Below, piece by piece: positions 52,279 to 60,430 of a DNA stretch of 64,000 nt. The notes beneath the pieces were generated by a model. That model saw only the letters and a program-made list of their open reading frames with translations. It was not told where the DNA came from and searched no databases. Origin of the DNA: an uncultured Collinsella sp. (GTDB lineage: Bacteria; Actinomycetota; Coriobacteriia; Coriobacteriales; Coriobacteriaceae). The DNA lies in assembly GCA_934667065.1 (NCBI GenBank), contig CAKULD010000001.1, positions 1 through 64,000 of the forward strand, written 5' to 3'. The position numbers were made by a program, and so were the translations under genes. The number at the start of each line of letters is the position of its first letter. The stretch's first letter is position 1.

Positions 52279-52836
52279 ATGGTCGATCAGGAAAAAGTCG
52301 AGGCCGCCATCAAGCTGTTGCTTGAGGGCATAGGCGAGGACCCAACTCGTGAGGGCCTGCTGGAGACGCCGGCGCGCGTTGCCCGTATGTATGGCGAGAT
52401 TGCCGGCGGTATGGACCAGAGCGCCGAGGAGCACCTGTCCAAAACCTTTGCCGTCGCTTCGAATGATTTGGTTATCGAGCGCGACATCACGTTCTATTCG
52501 CTGTGCGAGCATCATTTGCTGCCGTTTTATGGCAAGGCGGCGATCGGTTATATCCCCAATGGCCGCGTGGCCGGGCTTTCCAAGCTTGCCCGCACGGTGG
52601 AGGTCTATGCCCGCCGTTTGCAGCTGCAGGAGCAGCTGTGTGCGCAGGTTGCCGATGCCCTTATGGACTATCTTGCTCCCCAGGGGGCGATTGTGCTCAT
52701 GGAAGCCGAGCATATGTGCATGACGATGCGCGGCGTGCAAAAACCCGGCACCAAGACCGTGACGCTTGCTCGTCGCGGTGTCTTTGAGACCGACCCGGCG
52801 CTCGAGGAGCGGTTCTTTAGGATGTTGGGCCGCTAA
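52279..52836 (+). CDS. folE: GTP cyclohydrolase I
   Basis: Converts GTP to dihydroneopterin triphosphate, the first step of folate synthesis. The zinc ligands Cys76 and His79 (CEHHLLPF) and Cys147 (HMCMTMRG) are present, with the substrate motif GLSKLART. The 185 aa length is normal. It heads a folE-HD-folB operon, with 2 nt to the HD gene. Confidence 0.96.
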   Translation: MVDQEKVEAAIKLLLEGIGEDPTREGLLETPARVARMYGEIAGGMDQSAEEHLSKTFAVASNDLVIERDITFYSLCEHHLLPFYGKAAIGYIPNGRVAGLSKLARTVEVYARRLQLQEQLCAQVADALMDYLAPQGAIVLMEAEHMCMTMRGVQKPGTKTVTLARRGVFETDPALEERFFRMLGR

Positions 52837-52838
52837 CC

Positions 52839-53420
52839 ATGAGGGTCGTTAACGACTTTATATCGAACACCGACGAGGGAACGCCGCGTCGCGGTTTTAT
52901 GGCTTCTGGCCTGACTCCTTTTGGCGCCATGCCTCGAATCGATTACATCTGTGCCAATGGTCTGTTCCGACGTCATCTGGGCAATATCGCTCAGCTGGAA
53001 TCTGGTCGCATCTTTTGTCGTCACGGCATTGACCACCTGTTGGACGTCGCCCGCATTATGTGGATCAAGAATCTTGAGGAAGGGCTCGAATTTGACCGCG
53101 AGGTCATCTATGCCACGGCACTTCTTCACGATATCGGCAAAGATGAACAGTATGAATCGGGTATATCCCATGATGTTGCAAGCGAGCGCGTCGCCGATGC
53201 AATACTCGCCGGCATGCCCGATGATGTGGCGTTTGCGCCAGCCGACGCCGCAGCCATTAAGACGGCTATCTTGGGTCATCGAAAGCTGCGTGTGAACAGT
53301 CAGCCGCTCGAGCGCCTGCTCTATGCGGCCGACAAGGCATCGCGTGCCTGCTTTGCATGTCCCGCGCGCAATGCTTGCAACTGGAGCGATGATAAAAAGA
53401 ACCTGTCGATTCGCGTGTAG
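52839..53420 (+). CDS. HD-domain phosphohydrolase between folE and folB
   Basis: An HD-superfamily protein of 193 aa with metal ligands His66, His97-Asp98 (LLHDIGK), His111, His147 and Asp165. A C-terminal Cys trio (CFACPARNAC, 171-180) may bind metal. Its place between folE and folB suggests a role in folate synthesis, possibly removing phosphate from dihydroneopterin phosphates, a step whose enzyme is unknown in many bacteria. That role is inference; a stand-alone nucleotidase is the alternative. Confidence 0.75.
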   Translation: MRVVNDFISNTDEGTPRRGFMASGLTPFGAMPRIDYICANGLFRRHLGNIAQLESGRIFCRHGIDHLLDVARIMWIKNLEEGLEFDREVIYATALLHDIGKDEQYESGISHDVASERVADAILAGMPDDVAFAPADAAAIKTAILGHRKLRVNSQPLERLLYAADKASRACFACPARNACNWSDDKKNLSIRV

Positions 53421-53463
53421 TCGGTATGCGCGATCGGGGTCCTAGGTAAAGGAGACGATCGCG

Positions 53464-53949
53464 ATGAGTAACAAGAAACTGCCCGAGAATGCAACAAAGA
53501 CTGAGGGAGCCGAGCTCGCCCGTCGTGGCAGGGGCGATATCTCCACTGCGACGGCGGTGCCCCATGTGAGCTTTGACGACCTGCGCCATGCCGACCGTAT
53601 TGTCATTGACGGCCTTGAGGTCTTTGCCAACCATGGCGTGTATCCCGAGGAGAACGCGCTGGGACAGAAGTTCGTCGTGTCGCTCGCGCTCTATGCCGAT
53701 CTGCGTGCGGCGGGGGAGCACGATAGCTTGGACGCCTCGATTGACTACGGCTCGGTGTGCCACGATGTCGACGGCTATCTGCGCGAGCATACGTTTAAGC
53801 TCATCGAGGCGGCAGCCGAGGGGACAGCCCAGATGTTGCTGCGCCGTTATCCCTCGCTGCTTGGCGTGCGCATCAAGCTCGATAAGCCGTGGGCGCCTGT
53901 CGGCCTGCCCCTGGCAAGCTGCGGTGTCGAAATCGAGCGTGTGCGCTAG
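53464..53949 (+). CDS. folB: Dihydroneopterin aldolase
   Basis: Cleaves dihydroneopterin to 6-hydroxymethyl-dihydropterin and glycolaldehyde. The family core starts near residue 44: RIVIDGLEVFANHGVYPEE, with the conserved Glu, then IDYGSVCHDV and the C-terminal VRIKLDKPWAP with the catalytic Lys. At 161 aa it is about 40 longer than usual because of a hydrophilic N-terminal extension. The ATG is preceded by AAAGGAGA at a long spacing, and a later start cannot be excluded. folP and folK are not adjacent. Confidence 0.92.
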   Translation: MSNKKLPENATKTEGAELARRGRGDISTATAVPHVSFDDLRHADRIVIDGLEVFANHGVYPEENALGQKFVVSLALYADLRAAGEHDSLDASIDYGSVCHDVDGYLREHTFKLIEAAAEGTAQMLLRRYPSLLGVRIKLDKPWAPVGLPLASCGVEIERVR

Positions 53950-53955
53950 CCGACG

Positions 53956-54732
53956 TTAGATATCGTCGGCGGGCGGTTTTTTGAGTCGCTGCGACAGTGA
54001 CCTGTTATCGGGGCAATACGTGTCGAGCAGGGCGTGAAAGCGCTGGTTATGGCTCGGCTCGAGCAAGTGGACGAGCTCGTGGGCGACAACCATGTCGAGG
54101 CATTCGATGGGGTAGGCGGCAAGTTCGCGTGCGATGCGAATGGTGGCGGTTTTGGGCGTGCATGAGCCCCAGCGCGTCTTCATACTGCGCACGGAGACAC
54201 GGGTCACGGTAACGCCGATGGCGATTTCGTACGCGTGCACCATGTCGCGCAGCGCCGCGGTGACTTCGGACGCATAGAGTTGATCGATGCGGGCTTGGAG
54301 TTTTTCGGGCGTTAGGCCGTCGAGGCTTGCGTGCCGCCGGGGCTGCGGGCGCTCATTTGGTCCGTCGGCGCCCATAAAGCTTGCGAACGTGGCTTGCTTG
54401 GGCCGCGGTGCGGGCGATTCGAAGTTGTGGTCGAGTGCGTCCTGAACAGTGATGGGTTTGCCCCAAAGTGCAATGGTCGAGCGGGGGCTGAGCGGCTCGC
54501 CGGTTGTCATCTGGCGCTGCTCGCGCCGAGCAAGGCGGTTGATGATCCACGCGCTGTTACGCTGAACGAATGCCTCGATGCGCTCGCGGCTGGCGCCGAG
54601 CGGTGCGCTGGCGTGGACCTCGCCGCTCGAAGTGACGCGCAGGTTAAAGTTCTTGACGCGCTTTTTGGTGACGATGACGGGGATGGGTGCTCCATCCGGT
54701 CGGGGTACGGTAATCGTGAACTGCTGCGTCAA
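53956..54732 (-). CDS. YgjP-like zinc metallopeptidase (DUF45)
   Basis: A predicted cytosolic metallopeptidase of the YgjP/SprT-like group, 258 aa. The zinc motif HELVHL with the downstream H in EPSHNQRFHALLD and the substrate-recognition stretch MKTRWGSCTPKTATIRI are family signatures. It starts with TTG at 54732, supported by AAAGGA 8 nt upstream. Its biological substrate is unknown. It converges on folB with only 6 nt between the ends. Confidence 0.82.
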   Translation of the reverse strand: MTQQFTITVPRPDGAPIPVIVTKKRVKNFNLRVTSSGEVHASAPLGASRERIEAFVQRNSAWIINRLARREQRQMTTGEPLSPRSTIALWGKPITVQDALDHNFESPAPRPKQATFASFMGADGPNERPQPRRHASLDGLTPEKLQARIDQLYASEVTAALRDMVHAYEIAIGVTVTRVSVRSMKTRWGSCTPKTATIRIARELAAYPIECLDMVVAHELVHLLEPSHNQRFHALLDTYCPDNRSLSQRLKKPPADDI

Positions 54733-54806
54733 ATGCGGTCCTTTAGGTTGAGTGCGGGCGGGCGTGCCAAACGATCGACATGTCCGCCCGCCAATAGAAT
54801 GAAGGG

Positions 54807-55820
54807 CTAGAAGCGCTCAAAGAAGGCAAGTGCGTTGTCGCTGCAGAGCTTCTGCATCACGGTCTTGCCAAAGCGCTTGGAGAGCATGTTTTGGAACTCG
54901 GGCATCTTGCTGGCGTCGGAGAGGAAGTCGGGCACCGCGGCTCCGTCCCAGTCACCGCCAAGGGCGATGGCGTCCTCGCCGCCCAGCTCGAGCCAGTGCT
55001 CGATATGTGCCGCCAGCTGATCGAAGGTGACATCTGCGGAGGTCTCATCGGTCGCGTCGTTGGAGAGGAACTCGCTGCAGTAGTTGAGGCCGACGATGCC
55101 GCCCATGTCGCGAATGGTGCGGAACTGGTCATCGGTGAGGTTGCGCTTGACGCCGCAGACCGCGCGGGAGTTGGAATGGCTGGCGACAAAGGGGCGCGTG
55201 GCGCGGGCGGCAACCTCGTCAAAGCACTCATCGTTGAGATGGGAGACATCAAGCACCATGCCGGCGTGCTCCATCTGCGTGAGCGCCTCGATGCCGGCGG
55301 CGGTGAGTCCGGCGTGCGTGTCGTGTCCGCTCGCCAGCGGACCCTGCGCGTTCCAGCTGAGCGACGACATGAGCACGCCCAAGCTCTTAAGCACCTCGAT
55401 GAGCGCGGGGTCCTCGGCAAAGAAGGTGGCGTTTTCGATGGTGTGGATGCAGGCGACCTTGCCGTCCTTGAGCGCGGGGCGAATGTCTGCCGCGCTGCGC
55501 ACGTTGACCATGCGGTCGTGGTTGAGCATGGCCTGACCGCTCATATGCGCCATGATCTGCGCCTGGAAGCGCGCGGCGTGGGCGGCGGGAATCTCGTCGG
55601 GGACAAACGTGGCAAAGCACTGCGCCCACGGGGTCTTGCCGATTTTTGCGAGCGAGATAGCGCAGGCGTTGCCCTCGATAAGGTCAAAATCTTGCGGATG
55701 CGTCTCGTCGCCGGGGAAATAGCCGTCGGTGCCGGCGGTGAAGCGCAAGTCGAGATCGAGCGTGGCCCAGCCAATGCGGTCGGCGGTGTCGCAGTGTAGG
55801 TCAAATACGGGATATGCCAT
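54807..55820 (-). CDS. Membrane dipeptidase-like peptidase, M19 family
   Basis: A zinc dipeptidase of the renal dipeptidase (M19) family, 337 aa, without a signal peptide. Metal and active-site motifs: FDLHCDT near the N-terminus, HTIENA, LDVSHLND and ASHSNSRA. Such enzymes cut dipeptides, including some with D-residues. The ATG at 55820 follows CGGAGGAAC. A stem of about 7 bp lies in the gap to the next gene (54756-54793) and may be a weak terminator. Confidence 0.88.
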   Translation of the reverse strand: MAYPVFDLHCDTADRIGWATLDLDLRFTAGTDGYFPGDETHPQDFDLIEGNACAISLAKIGKTPWAQCFATFVPDEIPAAHAARFQAQIMAHMSGQAMLNHDRMVNVRSAADIRPALKDGKVACIHTIENATFFAEDPALIEVLKSLGVLMSSLSWNAQGPLASGHDTHAGLTAAGIEALTQMEHAGMVLDVSHLNDECFDEVAARATRPFVASHSNSRAVCGVKRNLTDDQFRTIRDMGGIVGLNYCSEFLSNDATDETSADVTFDQLAAHIEHWLELGGEDAIALGGDWDGAAVPDFLSDASKMPEFQNMLSKRFGKTVMQKLCSDNALAFFERF

Positions 55821-55940
55821 AGTTCCTCCGGTTGCAGCGTTTCTTTGCAAACTGTCTTCAAATTGTATGACTAGGGTATAGTTAGCGCCATATGTTCACG
55901 GCGGCTCGTATTGTACGCCGCCCCTATCACGGAGGTTTCC

Positions 55941-56369
55941 ATGTCCAACCAGGGCAAAAAGGTCAAGACCCATTATCGCGGCACGCTCGATGACGGTACG
56001 CAGTTCGATAGCTCCTACGATCGCGGCGAGCCGCTGGAGTTCACCTGTGGCGCCGGCCAGATGATCAAGGGCTTTGACGCCGCCGTGGTCGATATGCAGG
56101 TCGGCGAGAAGAAGACCGTGCACATCCCGGCTGCCGACGCCTACGGCGAGCACAACCCCGAGATGGTTCTGACCTTCCCGGCCGAGCAGGTTCCCAATAT
56201 CGAGCAGATCGAGAAGGGCATGAAGCTCTTCCTGTCCACGCCGAGCGGCATGCCCGTCCCCGCCGTGGTCATCGATGTGACGCCCGAGGCCGTGACGCTC
56301 GACGCCAACCACGAGCTCGCCGGCAAGGATCTCAACTTCGACATCGAGCTTGTCGAGGTCGAGGACTAG
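55941..56369 (+). CDS. SlyD-like FKBP peptidyl-prolyl isomerase
   Basis: A cytosolic proline isomerase and chaperone, 142 aa. An FKBP fold (GTLDDGTQFDSSYD, GAGQMIKGFDAAVVDM) is interrupted by the insert-in-flap chaperone domain (about 70-125), as in SlyD. The His/Cys-rich metal-binding tail of E. coli SlyD is missing. GGAGGT lies 4 nt before the ATG. The UreE-like gene follows 3 nt later, so the two are one operon. Confidence 0.9.
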   Translation: MSNQGKKVKTHYRGTLDDGTQFDSSYDRGEPLEFTCGAGQMIKGFDAAVVDMQVGEKKTVHIPAADAYGEHNPEMVLTFPAEQVPNIEQIEKGMKLFLSTPSGMPVPAVVIDVTPEAVTLDANHELAGKDLNFDIELVEVED

Positions 56370-56372
56370 GCT

Positions 56373-56951
56373 ATGCCTGCGAATCTGGTTTCGACAGCGT
56401 GCCTCGGAAATCTCAACGACCCGTCCTATGAGCTTTTGCTTCGCCGGGAGTTGGGCGGCGTGTTTGAGACCGATGGGCTGCCGCTCGATTGGGACCAGAC
56501 TGATGCCCGCGCATTTGTGGGCGTGACGGAGCTGGGGCGTACGGTCGATACTCGGTTGGACGTTGTCGACGGCGATCGTCTTGCCGATGGCGACGTGCTT
56601 GCCATCGACCGCTCGGGCACGGTGCCCGTGGCGGTTGTCGTGCGCCTGCGCAGCGCCGAGGTCTATCTGGTCGAAGTCGATCGCATGGACCCTATCGCGC
56701 TTGCACACGTGTGCTGGGAGATTGGCAACATGCATGCGCCGCTGTTTCGGGGCGACTCGGACGAGCATACCGTGCGCATGTATACACCGCTGCAGCCGGT
56801 TTTAGGCCGCATGCTTCGCGGCATCGAGGGAACTCGAATCTCGATCGTTTCGCGCGAGCTCGATGCGGGTCGACGCTTTGCATCGAGTGCGGCCGATATT
56901 GTCGTGAGCATGGCTCCGGACTTTACGATCGTAAAGGCGGCGCGTAAGTAA
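56373..56951 (+). CDS. UreE-like metallochaperone domain protein
   Basis: A 192-aa protein whose middle aligns with urease accessory protein UreE. DGDVLAIDRSG, the strand VVVRLRSAEVYLVEV and especially DPIALAHVCWEIGNMHAPLF match the UreE helix that carries the nickel-binding His (His121 here), followed by PLQPVLGRMLRGI. It lacks the His-rich tail of Klebsiella UreE. No urease genes are in the window. The pairing with a SlyD-like protein hints at nickel or other metal handling. Assignment rests on my alignment by eye. Confidence 0.65.
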   Translation: MPANLVSTACLGNLNDPSYELLLRRELGGVFETDGLPLDWDQTDARAFVGVTELGRTVDTRLDVVDGDRLADGDVLAIDRSGTVPVAVVVRLRSAEVYLVEVDRMDPIALAHVCWEIGNMHAPLFRGDSDEHTVRMYTPLQPVLGRMLRGIEGTRISIVSRELDAGRRFASSAADIVVSMAPDFTIVKAARK

Positions 56952-57032
56952 GCGTTGGAACATGGGACGGACTTTGAGGGATTGCCATTCAAAGTCCGTC
57001 TCGCTGTTGATGAGATGCTTTGGGGGAAGCAT

Positions 57033-57830
57033 ATGGGTCTTGAGGGAATCAAGCTGATCGCCTGCGATTTGGACGGCACGTTGCTGCATCCGGGGGAGCG
57101 TGAGCCGCGTCACGAGGCGTTTGAGCTCATCGATGAGCTGCATCGCCGCGGCATTGTGTTTATGCCGGCAAGCGGCCGCCAATATGCGAGCCTGCGTTAC
57201 CTCTTTGCGCCGGTGGCCGACGAGCTGGGCTATGTGTGCGAAAACGGCGCTCTGGTCATGAGCGAGGGACGTGCCGTGGTTAAGCGGTCTATGGGGCGCG
57301 ACCTGGCCATGGATATCGCGAATGCCGTGGTTGCGTATCCCCATGCCGATGTGACCCTTTCGTGTGAAGGGCATCTCTACACCATGAGCGGCAACGATGC
57401 GTTTGTCGACCACTTGCGTTATGAGGTCCATTGCGATGTGGTGGTAGTCGACCGTCCCGAAGACATTGACGAGGATGTCATTAAGATTGCGTTCCAGACG
57501 CCCGAGGCCGAGCAGCCGGCGGCGCTGGAGTATTTCGAGCGCCACTTTAGCGATCGGGTTGACGTCATGACGTCGGGAACCGAATGGACGGACTTTATCG
57601 GTTTTGGTTCGGGCAAGGGTTCCGCGCTTGCCGACTACGGTCGCGCCCTGGGGATTTCGCCCGATGAGATGATGGCGTTTGGCGACAACGAGAACGATCG
57701 CGACATGCTCAACGTCGTGGGCCATCCCTATCTGATGGAAAACTGCAATCCTACCATGCGTGGCATCAACGACCGCGTCCGCTACGTGCGAACGGTCGAA
57801 GAGGAGCTGCGTCGCCTGCTCGCTGAGTAG
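57033..57830 (+). CDS. Cof-type HAD phosphatase
   Basis: A HAD-superfamily IIB sugar-phosphate-type phosphatase, 265 aa. Motif I is ACDLDGTLL with the nucleophile Asp, motif II PASGRQ, motif III Lys in GSGKGSAL and motif IV FGDNENDRDML. The substrate is unknown. I chose the ATG at 57033 (TGGGGGAAG upstream); ATG 57015 is an alternative. It converges on the fur-like gene. Confidence 0.88.
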   Translation: MGLEGIKLIACDLDGTLLHPGEREPRHEAFELIDELHRRGIVFMPASGRQYASLRYLFAPVADELGYVCENGALVMSEGRAVVKRSMGRDLAMDIANAVVAYPHADVTLSCEGHLYTMSGNDAFVDHLRYEVHCDVVVVDRPEDIDEDVIKIAFQTPEAEQPAALEYFERHFSDRVDVMTSGTEWTDFIGFGSGKGSALADYGRALGISPDEMMAFGDNENDRDMLNVVGHPYLMENCNPTMRGINDRVRYVRTVEEELRRLLAE

Positions 57831-57845
57831 GCTTTTGGGACATGC

Positions 57846-58226
57846 CTACCGGCAGTTGGGGCAGAGGCCTTCGAAGATAGTGTAGTGCGAGGAGACGTTC
57901 CAGCCGATTTGCTCGGACGCCTTGGTATCGAGTTGGGCGTCGAAGGGGAGCGGTACGTCGATGACGCGGCCGCACGAGGTGCAGATGATATGCGCATGCG
58001 GCTCGATGGTGCGATCGAAGCGGCTCCCACCCGGCGTCTTGATGGAGAGAATCTCGCCGGCATCGGCCAGGAGATTAAGGTTGCGATAGACCGTGCCGCG
58101 GCTGATTTTGTCATCCTGCTCGCGCACGACGTTGTAGATCTCGTCGGCAGTGGGATGGTTATAGCTTTGACGCACGGCGTCGAGAACTAACTTTCGCTGC
58201 TTGGTATTTCTTCTTTGCACCGCCAT
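57846..58226 (-). CDS. Fur-family metal-dependent regulator
   Basis: A DNA-binding regulator of the Fur/PerR/Zur family, 126 aa and slightly short. An N-terminal winged helix (TKQRKLVLDAV, ISRGTVYRNLNLL) is followed by a metal-binding dimer domain with HAHIICTSC and the C-terminal CPNC, a structural zinc site. Whether it senses iron, zinc or peroxide cannot be decided. The ATG at 58226 is preceded by AAGAGGCGAGG. Confidence 0.9.
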   Translation of the reverse strand: MAVQRRNTKQRKLVLDAVRQSYNHPTADEIYNVVREQDDKISRGTVYRNLNLLADAGEILSIKTPGGSRFDRTIEPHAHIICTSCGRVIDVPLPFDAQLDTKASEQIGWNVSSHYTIFEGLCPNCR

Positions 58227-58288
58227 GCGCCTCGCCTCTTCTCTATCAACGGTTCGTAGATAAATGATACCGTATTTAGCACACAATA

Positions 58289-58699
58289 CTAATAACGAGG
58301 ATTGAAACCGTCTTCATCGGCAAGCGGGGCTCGCGCCTGGGCATCTGCGAGGCGAAAACGCGTCCCCATCCGCTCATAGGAGGCATGAAGCGCCTCGAAC
58401 TGAGACAGGATATTCGCCGGTGCGCCCTGCACCTCCATCTCGACCGAGCCGTCTTCCATATTGCGCACCCAGCCGGTGAGCGCGCGCGCCTGTGCGAGGT
58501 TGGTGTTGGTAAAGCGAAAGCCAACGCCCTGGACTTGTCCCGTCCAACGCAGGAAATAGCGCAGGGGAGTGTCTTGGGTGGCCTCGTCGCCTGCGAGCAC
58601 GGTAAGCCTGCGGCGCAGCTCGAGCTCGACGTTCGATGGTTTTTGAGGTTCTCGACTGCCGCCGGTGACGTTGGAGAAGAGCGTATCGAAGAAGCCCAT
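58289..58699 (-). CDS. Acylphosphatase-domain protein
   Basis: A 136-aa protein whose residues 45-115 are an acylphosphatase domain: WTGQVQGVGFR with the phosphate-binding Arg, then LTGWVRNMEDGSVEMEVQG with the catalytic Asn. It would hydrolyse acyl phosphates. An N-terminal extension of about 45 residues, absent in classic 90-aa enzymes, looks hydrophilic and has no known domain. It lies 2 nt downstream of the oxidoreductase gene. Confidence 0.82.
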   Translation of the reverse strand: MGFFDTLFSNVTGGSREPQKPSNVELELRRRLTVLAGDEATQDTPLRYFLRWTGQVQGVGFRFTNTNLAQARALTGWVRNMEDGSVEMEVQGAPANILSQFEALHASYERMGTRFRLADAQARAPLADEDGFNPRY

Positions 58700-58701
58700 T
58701 G

Positions 58702-59808
58702 CTAGGCCTGCTGTTCTGCATCGGCGGGGAAGGTGATGCCTGCCTGTTGACGCACGGCATCCATGATGCGCAACGAGACGAGGGTGACGTCGCGATAGTG
58801 GCCAAGCTCATGGCGTCCCGCCGGGGTCTCCCAAATCTCTTCCTTAACGTTATCGATGCCGCCGATGGCGGTGATAAAGTCGGCGAGTTCGTACTCCATG
58901 GTGTTGTTCGATTTGGGCAGGTCGAGCACGCGGCCGTTGTCGCCCTGCTCGCGCGGGGCTTCGGTCGCCGAGCCGCGCACGACGTCGCCGCGATAGTCGA
59001 TGCGGACGTTCCGAGGCGTGGACAGATGGTCGATCTGGATGGTGCCGCGCTCGCCTTCGATCTGCGAGGGCAGCAGGTCATTCGTGATCTTGGAATGTGC
59101 GAGCTCGACAGAGATGCGTCCGCCGCCGTAGCTGGCGAGGATGGAGCCGCAGCCGTCGATAGGGCCGTGCGTGAGCTTTCGCGTGGCGCGGTCGAGCAGC
59201 GTGGTCATGCTGGTGAGGCCGGAGGGCATGCCGAAAATCTCGACCATGGGCTCGACGGTGTAGACGCCAATGTCCATGAGGGACCCCGATGCCATGTGGC
59301 AGTCGAAGATATTGGTGGCACGTCCCGCGAGAACCTCGTTGTAGCGCGAAGAATATTTGCCAAAGCGCAGCGAAGCGCGGCGAATGGGCGCAATCTCGCC
59401 TAAGGCGTCCTCGATGGCGTGGAAGGCGGGGTCATGGAGGGGGCGCATGGCCTCGAGGGCTACAACGCCCGCTGCCTCGGCGGCACGGAAGACCTCCAGC
59501 GCCTGTGCCTCGGTGGCGCAGAAGGGCTTCTCGACGATGACGTGTTTGCCGCCGGCGATGCAGGCAAGGGCCTGCTCGTGGTGAAGTGCGTTGGGACTGC
59601 CGATATAGACGGCGTCGACATCGGCGGCTGCCGCGAGCTCGTCGAGCGAGGTAAAGTTTCGCTCGCCACCGCGCTCGGCGGTAAAGGCGGCGCCGCGATT
59701 GGCATCACGCGAGAGCGTGCCCACGAATGCAGCCAGGTCGTTGGCGTTGACGACCTGGATGAAGTCGTCGGTGATCATGGATGTGCCGATGGTCGCGATG
59801 CGCAGCAT
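58702..59808 (-). CDS. Gfo/Idh/MocA-family oxidoreductase
   Basis: A NAD(P)-dependent sugar-type dehydrogenase, 368 aa. It has an N-terminal Rossmann domain (IATIGTSMITDDF), the family motif EKPF that holds the catalytic Lys (about residue 97), and a C-terminal beta-sheet substrate domain. The substrate is unknown. The ATG at 59808 follows CAAGGGGGAC; the longer ORF has no site. The acylphosphatase gene is probably co-transcribed. Confidence 0.87.
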   Translation of the reverse strand: MLRIATIGTSMITDDFIQVVNANDLAAFVGTLSRDANRGAAFTAERGGERNFTSLDELAAAADVDAVYIGSPNALHHEQALACIAGGKHVIVEKPFCATEAQALEVFRAAEAAGVVALEAMRPLHDPAFHAIEDALGEIAPIRRASLRFGKYSSRYNEVLAGRATNIFDCHMASGSLMDIGVYTVEPMVEIFGMPSGLTSMTTLLDRATRKLTHGPIDGCGSILASYGGGRISVELAHSKITNDLLPSQIEGERGTIQIDHLSTPRNVRIDYRGDVVRGSATEAPREQGDNGRVLDLPKSNNTMEYELADFITAIGGIDNVKEEIWETPAGRHELGHYRDVTLVSLRIMDAVRQQAGITFPADAEQQA

Positions 59809-59881
59809 ATGTCCCCCTTGCGTTGTTTGGTCTACAGGATGAGTGTAGCGCGGGAGAACGAAAAAACGTGCGAAAACGCCG

Positions 59882-60367
59882 TTAGAGGTCGCTCTCGTTA
59901 AAGCCGGTGTCGATATCGAGGTTGGCACCGTCTGCCGCCGTGGTGGCGAGCTCGTCGCAGCGCTCGTTGAGCTCGTGGCCGGCGTGACCCTTAACCCAGA
60001 TGAACTCCACCTTATGCTTGTTCTTTGCGGTGAGCAGGCGCTCCCACAGGTCGCGGTTCTTGACGGGCTGCTTGTTGGCGGTCTTCCAACCGCGCTTTTT
60101 CCAGCCGTCGATCCAATGCTTGTTAAAGGCGTTGACGACGTACTGCGAGTCGGAATGGACCTCGACCTCGCAGGGGCGGTTGAGCGCTTCGAGCGCCACG
60201 ATGACGGCCATGAGCTCCATGCGGTTGTTGGTGGTCTTGGCGTAACCGCGCGAAAGCTCGGAGGTAAAGGTCTTGCCGGCGGGGTTGGTGTATTTGAGCA
60301 CGGCGCCGTAGCCGCCGCGTCCCGGGTTTGATCGGGCCGAGCCGTCGGTATAGATGATGACCTTCAC
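59882..60367 (-). CDS. rnhA: Ribonuclease HI
   Basis: Degrades RNA in RNA-DNA hybrids. The four carboxylates are Asp8 (YTDGSARSNPG), Glu51 (NRMELMAVI), Asp73 (HSDSQYVV) and Asp138 (NERCDELA); the basic handle GWKKRGWKTANKQPVKN is present, giving the E. coli-like type. The 161-aa form starts with GTG at 60367 after GAAAGGA. Confidence 0.95.
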   Translation of the reverse strand: MKVIIYTDGSARSNPGRGGYGAVLKYTNPAGKTFTSELSRGYAKTTNNRMELMAVIVALEALNRPCEVEVHSDSQYVVNAFNKHWIDGWKKRGWKTANKQPVKNRDLWERLLTAKNKHKVEFIWVKGHAGHELNERCDELATTAADGANLDIDTGFNESDL

Positions 60368-60430
60368 ATGGTTCCTTTCGCTGAGCGCTTCTCTCGTGGG
60401 TGTCCATTGTAGCGCCACGTCCGTTGAGGG

